Assembly (NCBI GenBank): GCA_028564705.1
Contig: JAPXFQ010002640.1
Location: 372,001 to 436,000 of the forward strand
Direction of reading: 5' to 3'
DNA length: 64,000 bases
DNA from: Apricaphanius iberus
Taxonomy: Eukaryota; Chordata; Actinopteri; Cyprinodontiformes; Aphaniidae
Each line of letters starts with the position of its first letter. Position 1 is the stretch's first letter. Below, one piece after another: positions 12,690 through 24,600 of this stretch. A program made the position numbers and the translations under genes. The notes beneath the pieces are model-generated. The model worked only from the letters and a program-made list of their open reading frames with translations, ran no database searches and had not been told where the DNA came from.

Positions 12690-13420
12690 GTGCACACTGT
12701 AGCAGGTATTTTGGCCCATTCTTCCATGTAGATCTTCTCTGGAGCTGTGATTTTTTGGGCCTTTTGCTAGGCATCAGGGACTTTCAACTCACTCCACAGA
12801 TTCTGTATTTGATTGTGCTCTGGAGACCGTCCAGAACCTTTATGATTTGTGATTATTGTCATACTGGAAGATCCAGTCATGTTTCAGTTAGTGCTCTCAA
12901 CGACGGAAGGTGTTTGTCCAAAGTCTCATGACATTTGGCCCCATTCATCCTTTCCATAATATGGATCAGTCAACTTGTCCTGTCCTAACGCAAAATATTT
13001 CCACCCTTATCCTTCACAGTTGGTACGGTGTTTTTTGGATGCAACTCAGCATTCTTCCCCCTCCAAACACGGTGAGTGGCGTTTAAACCTAAGAGTTCTA
13101 TTTTGGTCTTATCTTACCATATGCCATTCTCCCAATCCTCCACTGGGTGATTTATATGGTATCTGGCAAACTATAGACGGACCTGGACATGTTTTGGCTT
13201 AAACAGGGGGACCTTTAGAGTTCTGCAGGATTTTAATCCAGACGATGTAGTGTGTTATTAACAGTAACTGCTGTTAGTTAGGTCTTACATTTCTTCAGCT
13301 CATTGACAGGTTATCTCTGTGTGGTTCTGGGCTGTTTGCTCATTGTTCTCAAGATCATGGGTACTCCAGAAGGTGTGATCCTGCAAGGGTGGGGTTTCTG
13401 GGGTAATTTTAATCTGTAAA
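12690..13420 (-). pseudogene. Tc1-like transposase remnant
   Basis: The plus strand reads like the reverse complement of a Tc1 family transposase: blocks equivalent to the catalytic-core and DPKH-like region, then the upstream HTH region, in the expected order. Many stops and indels break it. No terminal inverted repeats were identified. Confidence 0.7.
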
Positions 13421-13739
13421 GCACTGTAATAAACTATATAGTTTCAAAAGCGCTTTATAAATTAAGTTTGATTGATTGATATATTGATTGATTGTTACTC
13501 CAGGTTGAGGCAGATTGTCAGTGATCTTGTATTCATTAATGTTCTAATATTTGTTCTGGTCTTAGTCACGTGTGGAGGATGGAGTTTGACTGTTTGAAGG
13601 TGTAGACAGATGTCTCTTCTATAGATATTGAGTTCAAACAAGTGCCATTAATAAAGGTGGAAGTGGTGAGTGGAAGATTGAAGAGTTTCTTAAAGAATAA
13701 GTAACAGAAATGTGAAAGGCAACAATAGGGGGTAATAAG

Positions 13740-15345
13740 CCAGTGATTTCTTATGCCAGTCCCAAGTCCAGAAAAATGCAAAGGGTTGTGTCATAAAGGG
13801 CATCCGGCGTAAAAGCTAAGCCAAATCAGACATGCAAATTGCAAAGAGAAACTCCATACCGGATCGGTCGAGGCCAACTTTAATAGCGACCGCCATGTTG
13901 TTGATCCACAGGTTGCCGGTTGGTAGGCAAAGAGAAGAGGAAATACATTAGTGTGGTATTGAGAAAAGGGACCTTGAATGTTGACCATGACGGGTAAAGC
14001 AAGAGAGCTGGTAGACATGATGCAGGGCAGGAAAGTGACCAGGTGGAAAGGTAGATAATCTAGCTTAGGAGAAGGATTCACGTTGTTCTATGAAAGAGAA
14101 ATGGAGGAGTACTCTGTTAGGAATATTCTAGACGTGAGAAGAGGGTCAAGTCAGAAGCTAAAAGGTTTTATTGCCAAATGTTGAGCAGATTTACAACATT
14201 AGGAAATTGCTGCAGTACTTTGTCCAAACATATGATTAGACAAACACATAAAAAGCATTAAATAAATAAAAATGAAATGTGATAAACAGATTGATATATA
14301 CATAAACGCAGGTGATGAGTCCAGAAAAGTGCAGAAAACAGACAAGGGCAAAGAACACAAAACAGGGTAATGTCATTGAGATAGTACAGCTGGTGGGAAC
14401 AGTCTTAGGGTTATTGTTCATGACTCCAACAGTAGAGGGGAAGAAACTCTTCTTTTGGCAAAAGGTTCTGATCCAAATGGACTAAAGTCTCCTGTCTGAG
14501 GGGAGCAGGTGAAAAATAATGTGTCTAGGTTGAGAAACGTCAGCTGTGATCCGAAATTCACTCATCAGCCTATAGATATACGTATAAGCTGATGAGTCTG
14601 AAGCTTGACATTGAAGGAATAATGATCGGTTTTGTAAGTGATTATAGGTAGGATGTATATTAGAAGAGAAGCAGATATTCTAAAGTGAACTAGATGATTT
14701 GATGCAGTGTATCCCCAGATTTGAGAGGATGGTGATTGGTGCAGACTTTAACGGACATGTTGGTGAACAGAACAGAGATGATGGGCAAGTTTGGTATCCA
14801 GGGTAGAAACGAAGAAGGACAAATGGTGGTAGACTTTGTGAATACGATGGAATTGGCTGATTTAAATACTTTCTTACAGAGTAAGACTAGAGGTTGGAGC
14901 ACATCTACATCTAATGTAGATGTTTTGATCTGAAGGAGAATTGTGACTGCAAAGTAGTGGTAGGCGAGAATGTAGCTAGACAGCATAAGATGGCAGTCTG
15001 TAGGATGAAACTGATGGTGGGAAAGGTGAAGAGAACAAAGGCAGAGCAGAGGATCAGATAGTGGAAACTAAAAAAAAAAAGGTTTTCAAGGTGAAGTTGA
15101 GACCGGCTCTTGGTGGCCAGGAGGTTCCCAGATGACTGGACAGCTACAGCTAATGTGATTAGGGATATAGTTAGGAGTGTACTTTGTGTGTCACCTGGAA
15201 GGAGAAAAGTAAGGACATTAGTGGTGGAATGATAAAGTCCAGGGGCATTTACAGAGAAACAAGTTAGCTAAGAAGTGGGACTCTGAGAGGACTAAGGAGA
15301 GTAGACAGGATACATGGAGATGCGGCGTTTGGTGAAGGTAAGTGG
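13740..15345 (+). pseudogene. RTE-type LINE fragment (endonuclease part)
   Basis: The segment begins with GGGCATCCGGCGTAAAA-type sequence typical of fish RTE elements. It then encodes a decayed APE-like endonuclease: a KARELVDMM block, then GADFNGHVGEQN and GQMVVDFVNTMELADLN (14,736-14,933). This is followed by sequence matching the region between endonuclease and reverse transcriptase. Stops and frameshifts are frequent, and the reverse transcriptase is absent. Confidence 0.75.
14147..14588 (-). repeat. LINE-derived fragment nested in the RTE remnant
   Basis: This block interrupts the RTE coding sequence, which resumes at a GATGAGTCTGAAGCTTG-like sequence just after it. It contains GGGGAAGAAACTCTTC-type sequence found near the 3' end of other fish LINEs. 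Confidence 0.5.
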
Positions 15346-15430
15346 AGGTCCTTCCTGCCCACAGCCATCAGCATCTACAACTACTTTTTGAAGAACCTTG
15401 GATAATATGAGTCAAAAAAACATTTATTTC
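15330..15430 (+). repeat. LINE 3'-end fragment
   Basis: It encodes WRSFLPTAISIYN, which resembles the C-terminal end of fish non-LTR reverse transcriptase ORFs, followed by a stop and an AATAAAGTG tail. Confidence 0.5.
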
Positions 15431-18400
15431 ACTTTAGTATTAATAAAGTGATTACTTAACTGAATACAGCTGGAATGGTTACAGTTCGGACTGCTGTTGC
15501 AGCAGATATTCCATCAAAACCTTAGCAGGGACTCGTTTGAGTCGAAAGGAGAAGAGGGGACCTGTCCAGGAGTTGTAATATGGAAGTCAGTGATCTGAAT
15601 AATCAGAGGACAAGACTTCAATAATGTATTCCAACAAGTTTATGCTGTTATTGAATTACTTCTACTGTAAACCATACTACAATAAGTGTGAATTAATACA
15701 GAGATACATGTTAACAATTTATATTAGTGCAGTTTCAAGGATCCAGCTCTGAACATTGGGTATTAATTTATTTTAATTTAAAGGAGATTATTGCTGCTTT
15801 CATTTCTCAAAGCAGAATCAGAAGTATTTCAAGATTTGTTTCCCAGTAGGTTGTTGATACAGAGAATTCAGTCATATAATGTGCATATAAAAACGATAAA
15901 GGGCCTGAGTTATCAAGACGTTGCGCTTGTTAAAACCCATGCAAACCGCACAGTATAGCAAAAACAGGCTCTGGCTGATCTATCAACGCGGCGCAGAGCG
16001 CATTGCGCCTGTTAAGCCCATAGCAAGACGCACACAACCCTTTAGTGCTTTTGCCCTCGATGAATATGCTATCTGGGCATTTCTGTTAGAAGACGCAAAA
16101 TATTGGGAGGAGAATAGGTAAAGAAATAGGCATTCCACGCAGAGTGTGATTTACTAAGCATAAAAATGTCTGCACCGGCTATTTTAGCGTCTATTTTTAG
16201 CACTTCTGAAAAGCATGTCTTAATTTTGCGCTACCACATTAAAGATGAGTGTATTATTGACAAACAAAAAATGTCATTCACACACAATATAAACTAAGAG
16301 TAATTGACACTCTAACGGCCATAAACCTGATATGTAAATATTTATCTGTTTTCCCCCGGAAGACGCATCATAACTCACTGCGCACTCATCATTTCTCCAC
16401 CTGGTGAAGATGGGCTAGTGGTTCCTCATTAATAAAATGTAGTAATAATATACAATAGCACAGTGATAATTGGCATTATATATGACACATTAAAAACAAA
16501 ATTCAGACATGCTGCAGTGTTAATCAGTCTAACCCTGCAATATGGTGTGTGCAGGCAGGAGAGAGCAGTGCATGTACACTGAATGAATTATATTTATTAC
16601 TGACAAATGAAAAACAGCATTTTAGCCTAATTTAGCCAAAGACGGATCATGGATCCATGCGCATTATTCCTTCTCTCACTAGCCATGGTGCAGCTCGCAT
16701 TAGCGGCCGCAAACTCCTAATTTGAATATTGCTGGTTGCGCCTGTTGAAAACTGCTCACGCAATCCTTTAAGAACCAAGGCTTGACTTGAAGATCTGGAA
16801 TGAAAGCTAAATTAGGTTCACTAATTGTAATTAGTTTAACTAATTTAGCACCAATGGTTTACCTCTAAACCAATAAGCAATGTAAGAAAACACAAAACAT
16901 TCTTTGGGTGAATAAATGTTTGTTTATAAATTATCTAGATAAGAGAAATTAACCGTTGGAGAATTACTTAATTCATTGATTGATCAAGACAGTAAAACAA
17001 TCTAATTCTCATATTTTGATCAAATAAGGTGAGTTCAAACACGGCTAATGAGATTAGTTTCTGTTCTTAAACCATCTATTTTTAAACCGAGTTCTGTTTG
17101 AACCATTAAAAGCGATCTTTGTTTATGAGATGCGGGCCTAAACCAACACGTGGGCTTCTTTAGCTTTAGCTTTCTGTGACGAACGTGGGGGGCTAGAGTG
17201 GGTCAAATACATTTATTAAACGTGGAACAAAAAAAGGAAAAACTTGTGTCTGATTGAGCAGCTCAAATTACAGGATTTAAAACAACTCTTTGTTGGGAAA
17301 TGTCTTTTAAAAATAATGATTAAAACTTCAAGCCGAGGCCTGGTTTACCCAAAGATAGCAGATTAAACTTAAAAAGTTAACAATAAAAAAGGAAACACCT
17401 TTCCAATTAGTTATCCTAACCAAATTATCTCCTCCCAAACAGACCTTATGAACGTTTAAAGCTCTTCAAGCGTTCTTCGTTGTGGATGGGTGAGGGGGCT
17501 CAGACGACGTTAGCCCAGCAGGCTAACAAATAGTTGCTAAGCTAGTTAGTGGGCTAGTAGCTCCTGGAGTTTCAGTCCGGGACGTCGTTTCCCTCCTTTC
17601 GCATTTAAAATACCTACAAATCAGAAGTCAGAAGTTGCATATATGACGTAATTTTGCTAACAGGAACTACCACTAGCTATTGTACATAAAACAATCACCA
17701 AGAGCTTGTAGAGCTTCTCCTCTATGCTGGCTCTCGCTTCACCGACCACTTTATCCCCGACATAGCTGCTACTTTCTACGTGGTCAGATTTATGGAGTGT
17801 TTAGTGCTCCTTTCTTTATCCTGGAGGTTACGGCCCTCACTCTCCTTCTTCTTCTGCAGTTGTAGTCCGCTAAGCGTTTTTAAACAAAACCTAAAGTAAC
17901 TTTTACCAACGGTCGAAAATCAGCGTTTTCTCTGCATCAAAATTAGTTTTTAAAATTCATGGACATGATATGTTCGATCCACGGTGCATTTCAAACTGGA
18001 TCAGAAAATAACTTTAATCACTCCATTGACTCTCATTTATTTTTTTTTGGCATTTGGGGACCCATGGACCTTAAGTAGAAGGGTGTGACTTAGGCTCCCC
18101 ATAGATTTCCATCAAAAGTTAATAATTTTTGCAAGAAGCCAATGCTTAGGATTTATTGGAAACATTTTCCAAATTTTGGAAAATGGCAAACAGGCTGTTT
18201 TTTCTTTTAAGATGAGAATTTGATCATCCCTGAAGTGGCGAGTCCAATGTCCGAACTTGAAAATTGAGTTTTAATGGTTTATTTATCCAGGTTGGCAATC
18301 AATCAACACATATCCAGTTCTCCTTGTTTCCTACTGCTTCTCCTGCTCTGATAAAAAAAACCATAGGCCCATCCCAGTGCATGCTGGATCCTGTGCCTTT

Positions 18401-18739
18401 TACTTATAGAAAAAAATGGTCCTATGGTTCATCCTGGCTAACTTACAAATACAAATAACAAAAACAAATCAAAAACATGTAACAAATATTGATATACAAA
18501 TACATTTTAAAAAGAAAAGCAACATATAAATTAATCAAGAACCATTTTGAGCATAATTTAAAATAATAAACACAAGGAATAGATAGCTCCAACAATCCCC
18601 AAATTGGGAAATTCTATTTTTTATTATTATTAATATTTAGTATTGCATCAGATACCACTGCCCACCCGCTTTTGGACTTATAATATATTGAATAATATCT
18701 TAGAACGACCGGTAATAATAGAATCACCATTCATCAGCA

Positions 18740-18774
18740 TAATAATAATAATAATTATTATTATTATTATGATG

Positions 18775-18836
<62 letters not shown>
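18740..18836. repeat. AAT/ATT microsatellite, right arm
   Basis: This is the mirror of the left tract, with a GATGATT interruption not present in the left copy. Confidence 0.95.
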
Positions 18837-18980
18837 GTGTGGTAAACTGCAATAATCCCGCATTAATCTACTAAGTGGTGCAGTTAGCTAGCTTCGGCTA
18901 GCTTCTGTAGTTCAGTTCGATGGTTCAGGCACGTTCGTTCCTACTTGGAAGTCATGGAAACAAGTTAGCGTCAGCGTGCC

Positions 18981-18987
18981 TATAAAA
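18981..18987 (+). promoter_or_regulatory. TATA box, right-arm gene
   Basis: TATAAAA lies 146 bases upstream of the ATG at 19,133. A TCACT initiator-like motif sits at about 19,011. The two arm promoters face away from each other across the spacer and the inner arm ends, about 8.7 kb apart. No CpG-rich block is visible, so this looks like a focused, TATA-driven promoter. Confidence 0.55.
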
Positions 18988-19132
18988 TGACCCTAGCGTT
19001 CTTTCTCTTTTCACTTTGCGATTTGACTTTTGAAGAAGACACCTGAAGGAGCCTAAAAGCCACGGAAGGTTTGAACCGATTGAAGTCTGTGATTTGCAAA
19101 CTTGCTGAAGAAGCCCTGCTAACCTTCGGAAG

Positions 19133-21699
19133 ATGACTCAGGAGCACCTGCGGCGCTATCAACTGACAGGTTAAAATTATTGTCTTTTGCTATTTTAATA
19201 AACCGGTTATTACTGAACTTTTGACGAATTGTTTAGTTTATTTTGTGTTTGTGTGTTTCTTAAAGAAAATGTAATTGCTTTATAAACAAAAAAGCATGAT
19301 TAGCATACTTTGCTAGCTTGGATTTGGGGAATTTAATGTGCCTTTTGATGACCGGATTTCTTTGGAAATGACAGAAATGTTAACTGTGGGGTATATATGT
19401 AAATAAAACTCATATTTTGTTTAATAAAAAACACTTTTATTGAAGCAGGTTTCCAATTTTTGAAAAAACTAGACGGTTGATGGTCCATTTTTTTGAATAA
19501 TGCCCTGATAAACATAGTTGGTCTCCTTGGATACCTTGATTAAAATGCATTAAATCAGCATAATACCTTTAAAAACATTTTAAAAAACAATTGATTTTTA
19601 GGAATACTATATAATTTAATTGCTACGTTTCATAGTTTTTTTTTCTCCAAGAAATTGACATCTTGATGTGTTGTTTGACAGATAACAGGAATGCTAATTA
19701 TTCTAAATAAAAACCGTTAGATCTGGGAAATTAAATGTGCTCTTTGAGTGAATTTCTTTGCAAATATCAGGGATTATAGTTGTGGTTGTCATTTAAAGAA
19801 AACTCTTATTTTGGTCTGTGATCAGTTTTGTTAAAGATGGTTTTTGGGAAACTTGATTGTTCATAGTCCATCGTTTTTTTTTTAATGCCCTAATAAACAT
19901 AGTTTGTCTCCTTGGATACCTTGTTTAAAATACATGAAATTAGGATAATACATTTGAATTATTTTTTAGAAATTATTTATTTTTAGTAATACTATATAAT
20001 TTATTTATTATTATTTATTATTTATTTATTTATTTATGTTAAAGGGAAATTCTGTAAAAAAAATGCAATGGAATACTAGAACAGGTGATTAGCAAATATA
20101 AATGTTATTTTAGTCTGAGAATTTTTTTTGTTGTTGATGAATTTGGTTACCATTACTTGGAGATTTTGACTAGTTGTTTGAAAAACATTGTTTATAAGTC
20201 AATTTTGAATTTCTGGACTGTAAAAGTTTTATGGGTGTACTGAATTGTCCATCATCTTGAGCTTCATCTTAATGAGGGAATCTTAACTGAAGGATTTTTC
20301 AATAATCAACAGTTCATGTAGAAGTAAAAGTGTTTTATCAAAGTAGCAATACTTGATTTGTTGCCTGTAGTGATTGAGAACAAAAGGTAAAGCTGCGGGT
20401 GCTTAGCCTTCATGTTTGGTCATCGATTTTTAGAATGTGTTATTGTTGTTTTTATGCATAAATGTATTTCTCTCTGTTTAGTTGTGAATGGAGATGAGCT
20501 TTAAATTACAGTTTGTACTTTTTACCGTCTAAAATTTTTGTTATCATAGTGACAAAGCAATGTTAACTCTACTCATACCAGACAAACATTACTTTGGGTT
20601 ATTGGTGACGCACCAGATATTAAACTGATGAATTATTTTTTTCCTTACAGCCCACTTCATGGAGCTTCCAGCTGATGGAGACCCTGGGCTGACAGGAGCC
20701 CAGGATTCAGGTAAGTATTCAGGTGAGTATCTCCCTGAGTGGACAGACTTTTCCCCGATTTTGTCGGATGAGTCTAGCTCTGAGGATCAGGGAGAGGAGT
20801 CGGACAGGTCCAGTGGTAGATCTCTTTTTGGAAGTACTGTGTCCGATGGAGAATCTACCACAAGCTCTGAGGAGGAAGAAGAGGATGATGATGACAACGA
20901 AGTGGAAGATGTCTTGTCACATGAGCCTGTTTTTGAAGAGTCGGACGAGTCTGTAGGTAGTTCTCCTGTGTCTGACGGAGAATCTACCACAAGCTCGGAT
21001 GAGGAAGAAGAAGTTGACGATTATGACGAGGAAGAGGTCAACAAGTTTTTGTCACGGTTTCGGGTTGTCCAGAGGCTTCCTAACAACATCACATTCCTTT
21101 GGGGTGTTGATATACTGTTGGGGTTATTGGACGGAACAGAAGATCACAGTCCTGGTAGGACTTCCCGAGGTCTTCGGATATGTTCTGAAGTGGATTCAGC
21201 TCCCTCAGCATCTGCCCCAAACTTCTCCACCAAGAAGACAAAAAAGGAGATGGCTGAGGAGGAAGTACCTTGTCAAAAAAGTAATTTTGGTAAGGTTCTT
21301 CCTCCCAGCTTCACCTTCTCAGATGGCCTAGTCCCGCAGGAGAAGACCCGCTCACATCCAAACGGCCCTCGAAACCACAAGAGAAGTTTTGCTGTGGACC
21401 CGGCTCTTCCAACATCTACCCCTGGCATGCCAAGAAAGAGGACAAGAGAGGGAGATACTGAAGAGGAGGAGCGCCCTGGCGACTCGATGCAATTCAAGAG
21501 GGTCCGTCAGGAGGAATCTGTCCGCCAAATCGAGGACGAGGCTCCCCCAACACCGATCTGCCTGTCAAGACGTGTAGACACTGAAGAGGAGTTGGAGGAA
21601 GTCATTCCATCGACATCTGGCCTTGGATTGAGAGGTGGAGAGAGCTACAAACGCTCATGGTTTAGGCCACATTACAGTTTTTCCAGTGACTCTGATTAA
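19133..21699 (+). CDS. Unrecognised acidic serine-rich protein, right copy (long form)
   Basis: This is the mirror copy of the left-arm gene. Exon 1 (19,133-19,169, 12 codons plus one base) lies about 150 bp after a TATA box. Exon 2 starts at 20,651 after a pyrimidine-rich acceptor and runs open to TAA at 21,697-21,699. The 346 residues from the internal ATG at 20,659 are identical to the left copy. The only nucleotide change I find in the ORF is a synonymous AGG/AGA arginine codon (AGA here). Two consensus donors (GTAAGT at 20,711 and GTGAGT at 20,723) lie inside the ORF, so full translation of the long form requires that neither be used. It could be a real acidic nuclear protein, or an intron-retained ORF of the spliced gene. 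Confidence 0.6.
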
Positions 21700-24600
21700 T
21701 ATATGTTCCCCTAAGACTGGAATACCATCTCCTCAAATGGAAACAGTCACATTAGGGGATTTACTGAGCAAAACTGATCACTGGATATGTTTAATCAAAC
21801 AGGAGGAAATTGACCTTTCACCTTCCTCGCCCCCTAACGGGCATTGTCCAATCACACACTGAATAGCAACCATTACTATGTGAGTAGGTCCAACAAACAT
21901 TGACTCCAAGCCAGACACTAGATACCCCTGATAGATTGTCTGAAGCAGTTGCGATTTTTCCATATGTTTTTCTATTCACAAAGCCGAAAAGGTGAGCAAT
22001 GCCTACAATGGATAAAAAGTGTGGACGGCCCCACTCCCTCTCTTGCAACAATAACATTTTGGGGTTACTTTGTTGGTAGATCTTTGGTATTTTCTGGGAT
22101 GTGTTTTATTGAAAACCAAACCCACCGCCTTCAGGAACTCGTGTCTGGATGGCCGGCTGGGATGCGATGCGGAACCTTGTGCTTGGGTGGCCGGCAAAGT
22201 AGCTTAACCTTGTGCCGAGGCTGAGGCTGAAGCAGGTTGGAGTACTGCAGAGGCTGATTGATTCAAAGCTGTACCTGAGGCAGGCTGATGTGAAGCTGGC
22301 GCTGAGGCCGGCTGACGTGAAGTTGGAGCTGAGGCCGGCTGACGTGAAGCTGGAGCTGAGGCCGGCTGACGTGAAGCTGGAGCTGAGGCCGGCTGACGTG
22401 AAGCTGGAGCTGAGGCCGGCTGACGTGAAGCTGGAGCTGAGGCCGGCTGACGTGAAGCTGGAGCTGAGGCCTGCTGACGTGAAGCTGGAGCTGAGGCCTG
22501 CTGACGTGAAGCTGGCGCTGAGGCCGGCTGACGTGAAACTGGCGCTGAGGCCGGCTGACGTGAAGCTGGCGCTGAGGCCGGCTGACGTGAAGCTGGCGCT
22601 GAGGCCTGCTGACGTGAAGCTGGAGCTGAAGCCTGCTGACGTGAAGCTGGAGCTGAGGCCGGCTAACGTGAAGCTGGAGCTGAGGCCTGCTGACGTGGAG
22701 CTGGAGCTGAGGCCTGCTGACGTGGAGCTGGAGCTGAGGCCTGCTGACGTGGAGCTGGAGCTGAGGCCTGCTGACGTGAAGCTGGAGCTGAAGCCTGCTG
22801 ACGTGAAGCTGGAGCTGAGTCCGGCTGCCGTGAAGCTGGAGATGAGTCCGGCTGCCGTGAAGCTGGAGCTCATTGTAGGCATAGCTTACTTTTTGTTTAC
22901 GGCTTTGGGAATGGAAAAAACACAAGTCCTCCAGACAATCTCTTGGGGGCATCTAGTGTCCGATTGCAGTGGGTCCAGAGCTTCCCCAGTGTAAACTTAC
23001 TGAGGGACACTAGAGTTGTAACCATGGGGTATATGGTTGCTTTAAGACCTATGCTTTTCCTAGTGAGATGGTTGAAATCCCTAACTTTTCTCGCAGTTTT
23101 GCTCAAAAACTGTATGGTTTTCATTTGTTCCCTAACCTAAACATGCTTCCTGGGCTTGCTTCATTTCCATTAGAAATGACTTCTACCTAACCTCTGAACC
23201 CAAGAAGCTAAGGATAAACTGAACTGAATGAACTATTTCTTGCCACTTTGAGTTAGAACATAGATTGTTTACATGCCAGCTGCTTTTATCTGGGCTTTGA
23301 TAGCAATGTAACTAGAAATACTACATAGTTACCATTAGTATTTATGCATAGCTTAAGGAGAAGAACCTCCTACAGAGGTACGCTTTATTTTATCAGCCTG
23401 ATTTCTCCTGCATTGTCCTTGTATGTCATTTAACATAATATTCTACTGAGCTTCCGTAGACTGTAGGCTGATGGAGGATCTACAGCGACATAAACAGAGG
23501 AACATCATATGAGCTGCTGGCTTTTATGTAATGTGGGGAAAAGGTGAATAAATGTTTGGAAAGTACAGAGAATAATCCTTAATTTAAACAGAAAGCAGGT
23601 ATTATAGGCTTGTTCATTAATGTATTCACTTAGGACCCCCCTGGAATTCAGGAAGACACAACTCCCATTGGTGATCCAGGAATTGAACTGAGGTGAAGAG
23701 CTTCCTAGGGACACCTGAAGACAGGACAGATAGACAGATGGGGAGCATATTCACCTTCACTCTGCAAGCAAACAAAGTTCTTACATGTAGTTGATACGAC
23801 ACCAGATCGAAGAAAAAGTATTACAATATGAAAATTGTACAAACAAGTTGAAACAAACTAGTTTGTATCTTTTTATTTCTCACCAGGCCCACGGGAGCTT
23901 TATGCTTCCACCCTCGACACCAACACTCAGAAGGCCCAAATAAGGTAAGAAAACAGCTGATTAGATTAGAGCTTCATAGTACATTAATTTGAGCTTAAAT
24001 CTGAGAACTAAAACAGGGTATTTTTTAGGATCCTATTTACTTCTTTGTCTTAAACTGTGATGGATTTAGTTTCTGAAACTTTGACAGTGATAGTTCTTCA
24101 GTGAGACACAATCTTGTTGTTCTGTCACTTTGAATTGATGTCTTAAGAGCCCAAATATAAACTTCTGGGTTTGTATGTTGGTTCTTCTACTTTTTATTCA
24201 GTTTTCATTTATTTATTGTGTTAATCTGGTTAAGGTGGTTTCCAAAGCAGCTAATTGTTCTCATCTATTCTTCTCTCTGCAAGCATTTAATCTTTCATTA
24301 TTTTCGATGCTTGTTACTGGCCTTTTTTGCCCTCGATTTGGTTCCTTTTTTTTCTGCTTCCATTTTTGTTTTTTACCCCACGTTGCTAATCATATCCACT
24401 CCATACTGCCTGCCTTATGCCTACATTTAATTAAACAAAAAAAGCTTCAGGATACAAAGTTATGATAACAAACGACCTGTTCCCCTATCCAGACTGTGAA
24501 TATTAAAACATTTTAGAAACATTATTAAAGTAAAAGAGCTGGTTTCTAATTTCAGGTCCGGTCTCTGCAGAACTCTGATCTCTGATCATCCAAGGTTGGA

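Larger units (their letters stand above)
11650..17600. other. Single-copy spacer between the palindrome arms
   Basis: This is about 5.95 kb with no counterpart in the arms. It holds a dead Tc1 transposase, a broken RTE LINE, LINE 3' fragments, a GATT-rich tail near 13,470-13,495, and AT-rich DNA. The stretches 11,650-12,650 and 16,800-17,600 show no gene. At about 15,900-16,790 a segment begins and ends with related GCGCCTGTT-type motifs in opposite orientation and may be a decayed DNA transposon. Confidence 0.85.
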
